Numbered from the stretch's first letter, positions 1 through 7,751 are shown. The stretch: 64,000 bases of DNA from MGIIb-O1 sp002457595 (GCA_045568115.1 JBJLBO010000004.1:83154-147153); one strand, 5' to 3'. Program-made: numbers and translations. Notes: a model not told the origin generated them from the sequence alone.

Positions 1-12
1 AAAAATTGACTC

Positions 13-31
13 GTATAGTTAACAACTATAC
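13..31. repeat. Short inverted repeat upstream of mcmA
   Basis: An 8-bp inverted repeat (GTATAGTT at 13-20, AACTATAC at 24-31) with a 3-base spacer lies about 70 bases before the methylmalonyl-CoA mutase start. It could be an operator or a hairpin ending a gene to the left of the window. Nothing else is recognisable in bases 1-99. Confidence 0.3.
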
Positions 32-99
32 AATTAGAAGATGAATTCAGTTTGCAAAAACACATAGTTCATCGCCCCCTCTCCCTTCTAACGGTTTAG

Positions 100-1692
100 A
101 TGGATGCACCGCGAGTGGAGGATGGCCTACATACTGGGCGCAGTAAACACCCTAGTGAATCCACACTAAATCGGTTAGAAACACCTGTAATTGAGTCAGG
201 TGATCCTGGTTCTCCGCCTTTTACAAGAGGAATATATTCAGGTATGTATTTGGATAAATTATGGACAATGAGACAATATGCAGGATTCTCTGACACCAAA
301 TCAACCAACCAACGCTTTCAGATGATGCTCGGTCAAGGTCAATCAGGCCTTTCTGTAGCCTTTGATTTACCAACACAACTGGGATTAGACTCAGATGATG
401 AACTATCCAATGGAGAAGTCGGGAAAGTTGGTGTGCCAATCGACACAATTCACGACATGCGAGCCCTATTCAATGGAATAAAATTAGACGAGGTTTCTAC
501 TTCGATGACTATCAATGCCCCAGCGACTTCAATTTTTGCAATGTACGTGGCTCTAGCCGACGAACAAGGAATAGCTAGAGAACAATTAAGAGGAACGGTG
601 CAGAATGACATTTTGAAGGAATATATTGCTAGAGGGCTATACATTTTTCCGCCATCGCAATCACTAAGATTAACAACTGACTTAATGAATTGGTGCGCCA
701 ATAATGCACCTAAATGGAATACTATTTCAGTTAGTGGATATCATATGAGAGAAGCCGGGTGCACAGCAACACAAGAGATCGGTTTTACTTTATCAAATGG
801 GATCCAATACATCGATTCGGCTATTTCTTCAGGGTTGGAAATAGATGATTTCGCACCCCGAATGTCATTCTTCTTCGGCTGCCACAACGATTTTTTCGAA
901 GAGATTGCTAAGTTTCGAGCTGCTAGGACACTTTGGCACGATATTGTTACCGAACGTTACTCGCCTAATAACCCAAAATCTACAATGTTGAGATTTCACA
1001 CACAAACAGCTGGAGTTACTCTTACTGCGCAACAACCACTGAATAATTCAGTCAGAGTTGCCTATCAAGCCCTAGCCTCTGTTTTAGGTGGGACACAGAG
1101 CCTTCACACCAACTCTTTTGATGAAGCAATCGGGTTACCTACAGAAAATTCAGCTCAACTAGCTCTACGCACTCAACAAATAATCGCTAATGAGACGAGA
1201 GTTACCGAATCTGTGGATCCACTTGCGGGTTCATATTTAATCGAAGAATTGACTTCAAAGTTATACCATGGTGCTAAACATATCATTGACAATTTAGATA
1301 CAAAAGGCGGTGCTCTTAACTGTGTCATTTCTGGCCTTCAACAAAGAGAGATTCACGACAGTGCATGGTTGCAACTGAAGGCTATCGAAAATGTAAAAAC
1401 GAAAGTCGTCGGCATAAACGTTCACAATGTTGAGGAAGAAAATACTCTATCTGCCCAGAGTATTAACCCGGAGAGTGTAAAAAATATTTTGCATGATTTA
1501 GAACTAATTAAGCAAAAAAGGAATGAGGAAGATGTGATAAAATCATTAGAACATCTTCTTGATGTTGCCAAATCTGAAAGCAATGTAATGGAAGCGATGA
1601 TTGATGCATACAAATGTGAAGCGACTTTGGGTGAAGTTAATTCTGTTTTAAGAGAAGTATTCGGGACATGGATATCCCCTAGTGGTGTTTGA
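100..1692 (+). CDS. mcmA1: Methylmalonyl-CoA mutase large (catalytic) subunit
   Basis: Interconverts (R)-methylmalonyl-CoA and succinyl-CoA in the propionyl-CoA pathway, using adenosylcobalamin bound by a partner subunit. The 530-residue product carries the substrate-binding TIM barrel: GIYSGMYLDKLWTMRQYAGF near the N-terminus, then SGYHMREAGC, RMSFFFGCHNDFFEEIAKFR, and a conserved HTQTAGVTLTAQQP stretch. It ends after the barrel and linker, so the C-terminal B12-binding domain of the fused enzyme is absent. As in most archaea the cobalamin subunit should be a separate gene, which is not in this window. The ATG at 100 gives the family-typical N-terminus. The stop is followed one base later by the epimerase ATG, so the two genes look co-transcribed. 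Identification is secure. Confidence 0.95.
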   Translation: MDAPRVEDGLHTGRSKHPSESTLNRLETPVIESGDPGSPPFTRGIYSGMYLDKLWTMRQYAGFSDTKSTNQRFQMMLGQGQSGLSVAFDLPTQLGLDSDDELSNGEVGKVGVPIDTIHDMRALFNGIKLDEVSTSMTINAPATSIFAMYVALADEQGIAREQLRGTVQNDILKEYIARGLYIFPPSQSLRLTTDLMNWCANNAPKWNTISVSGYHMREAGCTATQEIGFTLSNGIQYIDSAISSGLEIDDFAPRMSFFFGCHNDFFEEIAKFRAARTLWHDIVTERYSPNNPKSTMLRFHTQTAGVTLTAQQPLNNSVRVAYQALASVLGGTQSLHTNSFDEAIGLPTENSAQLALRTQQIIANETRVTESVDPLAGSYLIEELTSKLYHGAKHIIDNLDTKGGALNCVISGLQQREIHDSAWLQLKAIENVKTKVVGINVHNVEEENTLSAQSINPESVKNILHDLELIKQKRNEEDVIKSLEHLLDVAKSESNVMEAMIDAYKCEATLGEVNSVLREVFGTWISPSGV

Positions 1693-1693
1693 A

Positions 1694-2113
1694 ATGGATT
1701 CAGGAAATATTGACCACGTTGGAATTGCAACAAATGATTTAGATTCAAATTCGAGTTTATGGACACTATTGGGCTTCAAACACACTAATGATGAAGTGAA
1801 TTCAGAACAAGGTGTAAAAATAAGATTTTTTGAATCACAGAATGGAGGCAGGAACCAAACAAGAATTGAATTATTAGAGCCATTAAATGAAGAATCACCC
1901 ATCTATCGATTTATTCAGAAAAAAGGAGAAGGTATTCAACAAATTGCAATATCTGTAAATGATATCGAAAAAACGATTGAAAAATTGAAAAAAGAGGGTA
2001 TTCAAATGATCAATGAAGAAGCTGTAGATGGCTCCTCTGGGTCTCGGATAGCGTTCATTCACCCCAAATCAGCAGGTGGAGTTTTGATTGAACTAGTTGA
2101 ACACACAGATTAA
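1694..2113 (+). CDS. mce: Methylmalonyl-CoA epimerase (VOC family)
   Basis: Epimerises (S)- to (R)-methylmalonyl-CoA, feeding the mutase encoded just upstream. About 139 residues with two beta-alpha-beta-beta-beta VOC modules. The first begins DHVGIATNDLD, with the metal-ligand His; the second runs through QQIAISVNDIE and ends HPKSAGGVLIELVEH, the signature C-terminal stretch with the metal-ligand Glu. An ATG at 1694 directly after the mutase TGA is preferred; a GTG at 1682 inside the mutase would add four residues. Adjacency to the mutase fits the function. The partner propionyl-CoA carboxylase genes are not in the window. Confidence 0.92.
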   Translation: MDSGNIDHVGIATNDLDSNSSLWTLLGFKHTNDEVNSEQGVKIRFFESQNGGRNQTRIELLEPLNEESPIYRFIQKKGEGIQQIAISVNDIEKTIEKLKKEGIQMINEEAVDGSSGSRIAFIHPKSAGGVLIELVEHTD

Positions 2114-2154
2114 ACAAAGATAATTATGAAAAAGGGTTGCCATTAGGCGGCATC

Positions 2155-2445
2155 ATGATTTCATCTATCAACCGTAAATTGGACACCAATTCGTTAACAA
2201 AAGCAGATGTTGACATGGCTGCTGATGAAATTTCAGAGACGCTAGCTAACCTACGTTCTGCTGGCGAAGTATCTAATGATGCATTTCTTGAAGCTGGAAT
2301 TATTCAAGGAGGACTCAATGTCCTTTCTAACATGATAGAACAAGGCTGCTCTAATGATGAATTATCAAGCCATTTACAACAACTTACTGCTAGAAAAGAC
2401 AGGATTTGTAGTGCATATCCAGAACTTGAAGAAATTATTTCGTAA
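2155..2445 (+). CDS. Hypothetical small helical protein
   Basis: About 96 residues, acidic and predicted mostly alpha-helical, with no motif I recognise. It has one internal Cys (EQGCSND) and another near the C-terminus (RICSAYPELEE). The ATG at 2155 is preferred; a TTG at 2137 would add six residues. It lies on the same strand, 41 bases after the epimerase, and ends just before the palindrome that precedes the preQ0 operon. It is therefore more likely the tail of the mcm-mce transcript. Function unknown. Confidence 0.6.
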   Translation: MISSINRKLDTNSLTKADVDMAADEISETLANLRSAGEVSNDAFLEAGIIQGGLNVLSNMIEQGCSNDELSSHLQQLTARKDRICSAYPELEEIIS

Positions 2446-2451
2446 TCGCAT

Positions 2452-2471
2452 AGTATTACTATAGTAATACT
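2452..2471. promoter_or_regulatory. Perfect 20-bp palindrome upstream of the RHH gene and preQ0 operon
   Basis: The half-site AGTATTACTA is followed directly by its exact reverse complement, with no spacer. It lies 28 bases upstream of a ribbon-helix-helix gene, the usual place for an autoregulatory RHH operator. It could also act as a hairpin ending the upstream transcript. The operator role is inference from position and symmetry. Confidence 0.55.
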
Positions 2472-2498
2472 CTAATAATACAGACGCCTCGGGATTTC

Positions 2499-2681
2499 AT
2501 GGCGAAAATTAGTTTGGATATGCCAGACCAACTTTTGGAAGACCTTAGATTGCATGTAGGTGATGCGAAAAAATTCGTTTCAGTGGCCGATGCTGTTCGA
2601 ACCGCTTGCCGAAAAATGTTAGATCAATTAGACGAAATTGACTACAGGCATGGCAGAGGAATTAGAGGTGATGGAGAATGA
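2499..2681 (+). CDS. Ribbon-helix-helix (CopG/NikR-type) DNA-binding protein
   Basis: A 60-residue protein with the RHH pattern: a short N-terminal beta strand (KISLDMPDQLLEDLRL), a helix, a turn near FVSVADAVR, and a second helix (AVRTACRKMLDQL). The last residues are charged (RHGRGIRGDGE). RHH proteins bind DNA as dimers of intertwined strands, typically at inverted repeats. It overlaps the following folE by ATGA, so the two are translationally coupled, and it is the first gene after the 20-bp palindrome. It is probably the regulator of this preQ0 operon and of itself, though the ligand or signal is unknown. NikR-like metal-binding domains are absent. An antitoxin role is less likely because no toxin gene is adjacent. 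Confidence 0.75.
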   Translation: MAKISLDMPDQLLEDLRLHVGDAKKFVSVADAVRTACRKMLDQLDEIDYRHGRGIRGDGE

Positions 2682-3259
2682 CTGTTTCTACCGAAGAAGC
2701 TGAAAATGCTGTTAAGGTAATTCTCGAATATATCGAGAATGGGGGTAGTGGAAGAGAAGGGCTCAAGGATACTCCAGAAAGAGTGGTGTCATCCTGGAAT
2801 GAGCTATTTGCAGGATATGATTTGAAAGCCGCCGAAGTTCTTGATTCAACATTCAATGCAGAAGGCTATGATGGTATAGTTTTACTACGTGATATCGAGT
2901 TCCATAGCACCTGTGAACATCACCTTCAACCATTCAAAGGAAGAGCCCATGTAGCATACATCCCTACTGAAAGGATTGTTGGCATTAGTAAACTAGCACG
3001 AATAGTAGATTTACATGCAAGAAAATTGCAAAATCAAGAGAGAATTACCAAAGGCATAGCCGATGATTTAGAAGAAAACTTACAGCCTCTTGGTGCCGCA
3101 GTAATCATTGAAGCATCACACGGATGTATGCAGTGTAGAGGAGTGAAGAAACAAAACAGTATCATGACTACTTCTGCAATGCGTGGTGTGTTTTTCGATA
3201 AAAGTGAAGCACGTACAGAATTGATGCAATTGATTCGCAGTTCTCCTTTATCCAGTTGA
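2678..3259 (+). CDS. folE: GTP cyclohydrolase I (type IA, FolE)
   Basis: Converts GTP to 7,8-dihydroneopterin triphosphate, the entry step to preQ0 in this context. The 193-residue length is typical. Visible motifs are EGLKDTPERV at the N-terminus, the zinc and active-site segment STCEHHLQPF, the stretch IVGISKLARIVDLHARKLQ, and HGCMQCRGVKK with the second zinc Cys. This is the bacterial and eukaryotic IA family. Many archaea use the unrelated IB enzyme (MptA) instead, so lateral acquisition is plausible. The ATG overlaps the RHH stop (ATGA) and queE follows after nine bases. Confidence 0.95.
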   Translation: MTVSTEEAENAVKVILEYIENGGSGREGLKDTPERVVSSWNELFAGYDLKAAEVLDSTFNAEGYDGIVLLRDIEFHSTCEHHLQPFKGRAHVAYIPTERIVGISKLARIVDLHARKLQNQERITKGIADDLEENLQPLGAAVIIEASHGCMQCRGVKKQNSIMTTSAMRGVFFDKSEARTELMQLIRSSPLSS

Positions 3260-3268
3260 GGTGGTTTA

Positions 3269-3862
3269 GTGAAATATCCAGTTGTAGAAATCTTCTATTC
3301 CGTTCAGGGAGAAGCTTATCACACAGGTATTCCACATGTTTTCATCAGATTTGGCGACTGTAATCTGAGATGTAGTTGGTGTGATACTGATTTTTTACAA
3401 TTTAAAGAAATGGAAATGAATGCTATCGTTGAAGAAGTATTACAGTACAATTGTGATAGGGTAATTTTTACGGGAGGAGAGCCTGCCTTACAGGATCTCA
3501 CTACAATTGGAAATGCATTGAAAAAACATGATATTCACCTATCCATCGAGACTAATGGGACCATCTCGATTCCCGATATAATCGATTGGATTTGTGTTTC
3601 TCCTAAGGATCAATTGTATCCAAATGTTAGCATAAAACAACGCACAGGAGACGAATTAAAAGTCGTATATTGTGGTCAGGATCTCTCTATGTATGATGAA
3701 TTGAAAACCGGTTTCTCAAATCATTATCTCCAACCCTGTTACATAGACTCAGAAACTGTAGAAGAGAATGGTCGAAACTTTGCTGCAGTTGAAGAGATAG
3801 TGAAGAATTCGCCCGGCTGGAGACTTTCTTTGCAGACTCACAAGTGGATGGGTGTTGCTTGA
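3269..3862 (+). CDS. queE: 7-carboxy-7-deazaguanine synthase (radical SAM)
   Basis: Rearranges 6-carboxy-tetrahydropterin to 7-carboxy-7-deazaguanine. The radical-SAM cluster motif is CNLRCSWC (CX3CX2C), followed by FTGGEPALQ, the SAM-binding GGE motif, and ETNGT. Substrate-side motif SVQGEAYHTGIPHVFIR is at the N-terminus. 197 residues, normal for the family. The start is GTG at 3269 preceded by GAGGTGG, a good ribosome binding site. Its TGA overlaps the ATG of queC by one base (TGATG). Part of the folE-queE-queC-queD set that makes preQ0, the precursor of archaeosine or queuosine in tRNA. Confidence 0.93.
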   Translation: MKYPVVEIFYSVQGEAYHTGIPHVFIRFGDCNLRCSWCDTDFLQFKEMEMNAIVEEVLQYNCDRVIFTGGEPALQDLTTIGNALKKHDIHLSIETNGTISIPDIIDWICVSPKDQLYPNVSIKQRTGDELKVVYCGQDLSMYDELKTGFSNHYLQPCYIDSETVEENGRNFAAVEEIVKNSPGWRLSLQTHKWMGVA

Positions 3863-4950
3863 TGCGCGCAGTAATGGCCCTTAGTGGCGGTATGGATTCA
3901 ACAGGGTTGCTGCTGCGTCTATTGGCTGATGGCTACAGAGTTTCCTGTATTTCATATGAATATGGTCAAAAACACAATATCGAGATTGATAGAGCTATTG
4001 CTAACATAGCCTACTTAGCCGATAATGACATTCAAGTGGATCATAAAATTGCTGATTTATCTAGTATTATGGGGTTATTCGAATCATCCCTCATTTCGGG
4101 TGGTGAAGACGTACCAGAAGGACATTATGAAGAAGATCAAATGAAATCGACTGTAGTCCCAAACAGGAACGCTATTTTCGCCTCAATTCTTTATGGATAC
4201 GCGTTAAGTATCGCTCTACGTGAAGATACAGACGTTGAAATTGCTCTAGGTGTACATTCAGGAGATCATGCGATTTACCCTGATTGTAGACCTGAATTTT
4301 ATGCTTCAATAGGCGAATCATTTGCTTTAGGCAATTGGGATTCGGAAAAAGTTTCATTCCACTTACCATATATCAGTGGAAATAAGGAAACAATACTGAC
4401 TGATGCACTAAAGTCATGTAAAAAATTAGGTTTAGATTTTGATACTGTATTTGCTAATACAAACACCTCTTACAATCCAGATGAGGAGGGGAGGTCGTCA
4501 GGAACTAGTGGAGCTGATGTTGAACGAATTCTTGCTTTCCATGCAATTGGACGTAAGGATCCTGTTGAGTATGTCAAACCCTGGGACGAAGTGCTTGCTG
4601 GCGCATTGAAGGCTCAACTTCGCTATCATGTGATGAAAGAAAATGGTACAGAGCGCCCATTTACTGGAGAATACGATAAACATTTCGAAGAGGGTTTCTA
4701 CAATTGTGCAGATTGTGGAAAAATACTTTTTGAATCAAAATCAAAATTTGACTCAGGATGCGGATGGCCAGCATTTTCAAGTGAAACTGGAGAAGCAAAC
4801 ATTACTCAATTGAAGGATAATTCGCACGGAATGACTCGAATAGAAGTCAGATGTAGTGGTTGTGATTCGCATTTAGGCCATCTTTTCCATGAATCTAAAG
4901 GACCTAGATATTGTATTAATTCAATTTGTTTGGATTTCAAGGAGGAATAG
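3862..4950 (+). CDS. queC-msrB: QueC-like 7-cyano-7-deazaguanine synthase fused to methionine-R-sulfoxide reductase MsrB
   Basis: Residues 1 to about 250 form a QueC domain: the PP-loop ATP motif ALSGGMDSTG, EYGQKH, VPNRNAIF, ALGVHSGDH and a C-terminal DPVEY segment. QueC converts 7-carboxy-7-deazaguanine to preQ0 with ATP and ammonia. Canonical QueC binds zinc through four Cys (one before Y, then CGxCxxC). Here the aligned residues are Ser203, Ser213, Ser216 and Asp219, so the site is gone. Residues from about 272 to 362 are a full MsrB/SelR domain with its own zinc Cys282/285 and Cys331/334, the motif CGWPAF, and catalytic Cys351 in RYCINS. MsrB reduces methionine-R-sulfoxide. The reading frame is continuous through the junction. 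The ATG at 3862 overlaps the queE stop. The QueC activity is inferred mainly from operon context. Confidence 0.9.
   Translation: MRAVMALSGGMDSTGLLLRLLADGYRVSCISYEYGQKHNIEIDRAIANIAYLADNDIQVDHKIADLSSIMGLFESSLISGGEDVPEGHYEEDQMKSTVVPNRNAIFASILYGYALSIALREDTDVEIALGVHSGDHAIYPDCRPEFYASIGESFALGNWDSEKVSFHLPYISGNKETILTDALKSCKKLGLDFDTVFANTNTSYNPDEEGRSSGTSGADVERILAFHAIGRKDPVEYVKPWDEVLAGALKAQLRYHVMKENGTERPFTGEYDKHFEEGFYNCADCGKILFESKSKFDSGCGWPAFSSETGEANITQLKDNSHGMTRIEVRCSGCDSHLGHLFHESKGPRYCINSICLDFKEE
4941..4945 (+). promoter_or_regulatory. Strong Shine-Dalgarno site for queD
   Basis: GGAGG lies seven bases before an ATG at 4953, inside the last codons of the QueC-MsrB gene. It fixes 4953 rather than the upstream in-frame TTG at 4926 as the queD start. 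Confidence 0.7.
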
Positions 4951-4952
4951 GA

Positions 4953-5402
4953 ATGGTTACAGCAATTAGGAGATGGATAGAGACAGACACAGGGCATAGA
5001 GTCCCTAATCATAAGAGTAAGTGCAGAAATATGCATGGTCATAGATATCGTTGGGAAGCCGAACTTGTCGGAGAAGTTGTCAATGAATCCGGAGTTTCAG
5101 AAGAAGGCATGCTGATGGATTTTGCAGATGTATCAAAAATACTTACTGAGCACATTCATGATTTGGTCGATCACGCATTTATTGTGTACGAAAATGATAC
5201 TGAAGCTATTGAGGCGTTATCTGTTATGGGAGAGGGTCACAAGACATTGATTGTTTCATTTATTCCAACCGCTGAGAACCTTGCTAGGTGGGCATTTGAG
5301 CAAGTAGCGCCACATATTACGTCAGCATACGGAAATTCCCTCAGACTGCATGCATTTCACGTTAGAGAGACTCCTAAGTCTTGGGCATCCTGGCAGCCTT
5401 GA
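4953..5402 (+). CDS. queD: 6-carboxy-5,6,7,8-tetrahydropterin synthase (QueD/PTPS family)
   Basis: Converts dihydroneopterin triphosphate to 6-carboxy-tetrahydropterin, the substrate of QueE. About 149 residues. The catalytic Cys and zinc His residues are visible in TGHRVPNHKSKCRNMHGHRY, and a second His pair region follows at LVDHAFI. The acidic PTENLARW-type segment appears as PTAENLARW, and HAFHVRET near the C-terminus carries the conserved Glu. Last gene of the preQ0 operon. The next gene (5411-5632) is on the opposite strand and convergent, eight bases away. Confidence 0.93.
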   Translation: MVTAIRRWIETDTGHRVPNHKSKCRNMHGHRYRWEAELVGEVVNESGVSEEGMLMDFADVSKILTEHIHDLVDHAFIVYENDTEAIEALSVMGEGHKTLIVSFIPTAENLARWAFEQVAPHITSAYGNSLRLHAFHVRETPKSWASWQP

Positions 5403-5410
5403 ATCAAACG

Positions 5411-5632
5411 CTACCAATCTACTCGTACGAGGATTAAGTAGACAAGAAATAATCCACACAAATATAGAACGATTTTATCTCCATTTTTCTTTCTTTGTTC
5501 GATGTTTTCAACTATCTGGTTATATTTTTCAGGATCACCTTCAGCCTCTTTAAGTTTCTTTTTATCTGAGTTTTTTTTAGCTTTTGCACCAGCGCCATCG
5601 AGCGCTATCGTCGAGAGGAGTTCCAATACCAT
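5411..5632 (-). CDS. Hypothetical tail-anchored small membrane protein
   Basis: A 73-residue product: a hydrophobic N-terminal patch, a highly charged Lys/Glu-rich middle that could form a coiled coil (about residues 15-50), then one C-terminal membrane segment (KIVLYLCGLFLVYLILV). The stop is eight bases from the convergent queD stop. The composition looks protein-like, and AAGG sits shortly before the ATG at 5632. No family recognised. The evidence is compositional only. Confidence 0.5.
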   Translation of the reverse strand: MVLELLSTIALDGAGAKAKKNSDKKKLKEAEGDPEKYNQIVENIEQRKKNGDKIVLYLCGLFLVYLILVRVDW

Positions 5633-5713
5633 GGGTGGCCTTAGTTATACCTTGAGATAAATGATTTGCCTGCATTGACTATTGCTAACCCTATAGTTCA
5701 CGGGTAATCTCAT

Positions 5714-5780
5714 GGGTAGCGTAATTGATGGATATGTAACAGACTAAACGTTGCACGTAGGACTGTCAATTACGCTACCC
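5714..5780. repeat. 15-bp perfect inverted repeat containing GGGTAGCGTA
   Basis: GGGTAGCGTAATTGA at 5714-5728 is repeated exactly, inverted, at 5766-5780 with a 37-base spacer. It lies just beyond the 3' end of the winged-helix regulator and upstream of the small tail-anchored gene. It could be an operator pair or a long hairpin terminator. The 10-base core recurs at 6693 and 63348. Confidence 0.6.
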
Positions 5781-5790
5781 TTTGCTTCTT

Positions 5791-6618
5791 TTAGGCCGCA
5801 GCCTCTATTCTCGAAATTTCTCTTGACGACACAAGAACATCTAATCCACTGCCTGAGAGTCTCCACTTTGGACGACGAGCATCGGATGCGGCTTCTACAT
5901 AGTCACCATTACGTAATTCCATTAAGTGATGGCTGAGAAGTTGACGTGAAATTTCCAATTTTTCCTGGAGCTCACGACCAGACATGCCAATATTTCCTGA
6001 ACCCGAAAGAACCTCCAGAATAGCTAATCTTGTACCAATAATTGGATTTTTAATTCGACTTACTTCTTCTTGAGTAAGACTAGAAACTGCATAACGACGT
6101 AATTTCCCATCCCTCCAAGAGATAACCTGACCGATCGATTCTAGGGTTTGAAGATGATATGCAGTGACACCATTAGCGAGCCCTAAGCCATCTCTGAGGG
6201 CAGAAAAATGGATGCCAGGGTTTGCTTCGAGGAAACCAAGAAGCCGACCTCTAGTTAGTAGATCCTCACGATTTTTCTTCATCCTTGCTAGAAGAGGCGA
6301 TACTAATGCGACAAGAACAGATACTCGCATTACTTCGAAAAAGATTGAGCCTACAGCAAGAGAACCTAGAGCTCCAGCACCCCCTGCAATTAGTCTACTT
6401 GGAGTATTAGATCGGGACTCGGCTTCTTTTCCCTCTGTTTCCAATACAGGTTGAGTATCTTCGGAATCACTTTCTGCTAAAGCCATGTCTAGTGAAGATA
6501 TTTCTTCATTAATTTCATCGAAGTTCTCTTCATTTGGAAAATTTATCATCCAACTTCCGGCTAGAATGGCAGTAACAGCCAATACAGTAACAAAACGAAC
6601 GGTTCGAACGCCCTGCAT
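5791..6618 (-). CDS. Membrane-anchored transcription regulator with two winged-helix domains
   Basis: 275 residues. Residues 7-26 form a signal anchor, residues 27-75 an acidic linker, and residues about 76-112 a second hydrophobic region. This is followed by two tandem winged helix-turn-helix units, roughly 118-182 (HFSALRDGLGLANGVTAYHL) and 192-262 (MSGRELQEKLEISRQLLSHH). Such double-wHTH membrane proteins are widespread in Thermoplasmatota and haloarchaea and are presumed one-component sensors whose DNA-binding part faces the cytoplasm. The target is unknown. A 15-bp inverted repeat lies just past its stop, and the same motif core lies upstream of the divergent gene at 6720, making that intergenic region a candidate target. 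Confidence 0.8.
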   Translation of the reverse strand: MQGVRTVRFVTVLAVTAILAGSWMINFPNEENFDEINEEISSLDMALAESDSEDTQPVLETEGKEAESRSNTPSRLIAGGAGALGSLAVGSIFFEVMRVSVLVALVSPLLARMKKNREDLLTRGRLLGFLEANPGIHFSALRDGLGLANGVTAYHLQTLESIGQVISWRDGKLRRYAVSSLTQEEVSRIKNPIIGTRLAILEVLSGSGNIGMSGRELQEKLEISRQLLSHHLMELRNGDYVEAASDARRPKWRLSGSGLDVLVSSREISRIEAAA

Positions 6619-6692
6619 AATATGCGCAAAGCACCTTTACCTATGACTACCGTGGTGAGATGATTTGACAATTTAGAGCGCGATTCAATAAG

Positions 6693-6702
6693 GGGTAGCG
6701 TA
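6693..6702 (+). promoter_or_regulatory. GGGTAGCGTA motif between divergent genes
   Basis: The same 10-mer as in the inverted repeat at 5714-5780, here 18 bases upstream of the aminopeptidase ATG and about 75 bases upstream of the divergent regulator. Its position suggests a regulator or promoter element. Function is inferred. Confidence 0.4.
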
Positions 6703-6719
6703 TCAGAGTAGTTGTTACG

Positions 6720-7751
6720 ATGAGCGAAGAGGGTAACATGCTCGATTCAGATTCAGAAGAGTTAGCGCAAGCGATGCTTACAGCCGCACGTTCTGTTGTA
6801 CGAACTTGCATGCAAATTCGCTCAGTAGAATCCGTTCTCGTAATAACTGATCCGAAATTTGCTGAAGTCGGTCGGGCTCTATATGAAGCTTCAGCCGAAG
6901 TTACTGAGCGTATTCTACTGATGATGATGCCTGCCAGCCTACGCGAAGGAAGTGAGCCCCCTAATCAGGTAGCAGATTTAATGCGAAGGCAGGACGTAAT
7001 TCTTATCGCAACACAATTCTCATTGACGCATACAAGGGCTCGTGCGAATGCCTCAAGAGAAGGTGCACGAATTGCTTCAATGCCCGGAATTGATGCTCTA
7101 ACCTTTGCTAATGGTGGGATGACTGCTGATTATAATGCACTACAGAAAGAAATTTCAGGAACCAATAAATTATTGCGCCGGCGGAGAGAAGTAGTAATCA
7201 CCAGTGAAGCTGGAACTAATCTGACTTTTACAACTGGTGGGCGTTGGATTCTTGAGGACAATGGAATTTGTAATCGGCCAGGTGTAATAACAAATCTTCC
7301 AGCAGGGAAAATTTTCGTCCTGCCAAAAGAGGGGACGGCTCATGGTAGAATTGTCATAGACGGCTCTTGGCAAGGAAAATTAGTAGATGAGCCAATTTCT
7401 ATCCTAATAGAAAAAGGACAAATCGTTGACATTGTTGGCGGAGATGTAGCTGATCAGATAAATAGTAAAATCGAAGCCACAAAAACAGGATTAAGGCAAT
7501 CGAAAGCAGCCTTAGTTGGAACTTTTGCCGAGTTCGGTTTTGGTATGAATCCAAGAGCGAAGCTATCTGGAAATTATCTAGAAGATTTAGTCTATAGAGG
7601 TGGGGCATATTTTGGTTTTGGAAATAACTTGGCACTTGGTGGAACTGCCTCCGTCCCCCTAAACCTTCGAGGAGTTGCCAGAAAACTTTCAGTCCAACTA
7701 GAGGATGTTGATCTCCTAGTCGAAGGTAAGGTAACTCTGAAGGTGAAATGA
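6720..7751 (+). CDS. M29-like (AmpS/PepT-type) aminopeptidase family protein
   Basis: 343 residues resembling leucyl aminopeptidases of the M29 thermophilic metalloprotease family. It has an N-terminal domain with GIDALTFANGG-type residues, then LTFTTGGRWILEDNGICN, and a C-terminal metal-binding half with GTFAEFGFGMNPRAKLSGNYLEDLVYRGGAYFGFGNN and GGTAS. The family also contains ring-cleaving dioxygenases such as NicX, so the substrate is not certain. No signal peptide, so probably cytoplasmic. The gene overlaps thiN by ATGA. It is divergent from the winged-helix regulator gene and has the GGGTAGCGTA motif in its leader. Confidence 0.75.
   Translation: MSEEGNMLDSDSEELAQAMLTAARSVVRTCMQIRSVESVLVITDPKFAEVGRALYEASAEVTERILLMMMPASLREGSEPPNQVADLMRRQDVILIATQFSLTHTRARANASREGARIASMPGIDALTFANGGMTADYNALQKEISGTNKLLRRRREVVITSEAGTNLTFTTGGRWILEDNGICNRPGVITNLPAGKIFVLPKEGTAHGRIVIDGSWQGKLVDEPISILIEKGQIVDIVGGDVADQINSKIEATKTGLRQSKAALVGTFAEFGFGMNPRAKLSGNYLEDLVYRGGAYFGFGNNLALGGTASVPLNLRGVARKLSVQLEDVDLLVEGKVTLKVK

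Noticed and set aside
3862..4620. QueC as a QatC/defence-type homologue
   Set aside because: The flanking folE, queE and queD genes form a complete preQ0 set and no other defence gene is present.
5350..5553. Plus-strand ORF overlapping the queD end
   Set aside because: It is out of frame with queD, lacks a ribosome site and covers the more convincing minus-strand small gene.
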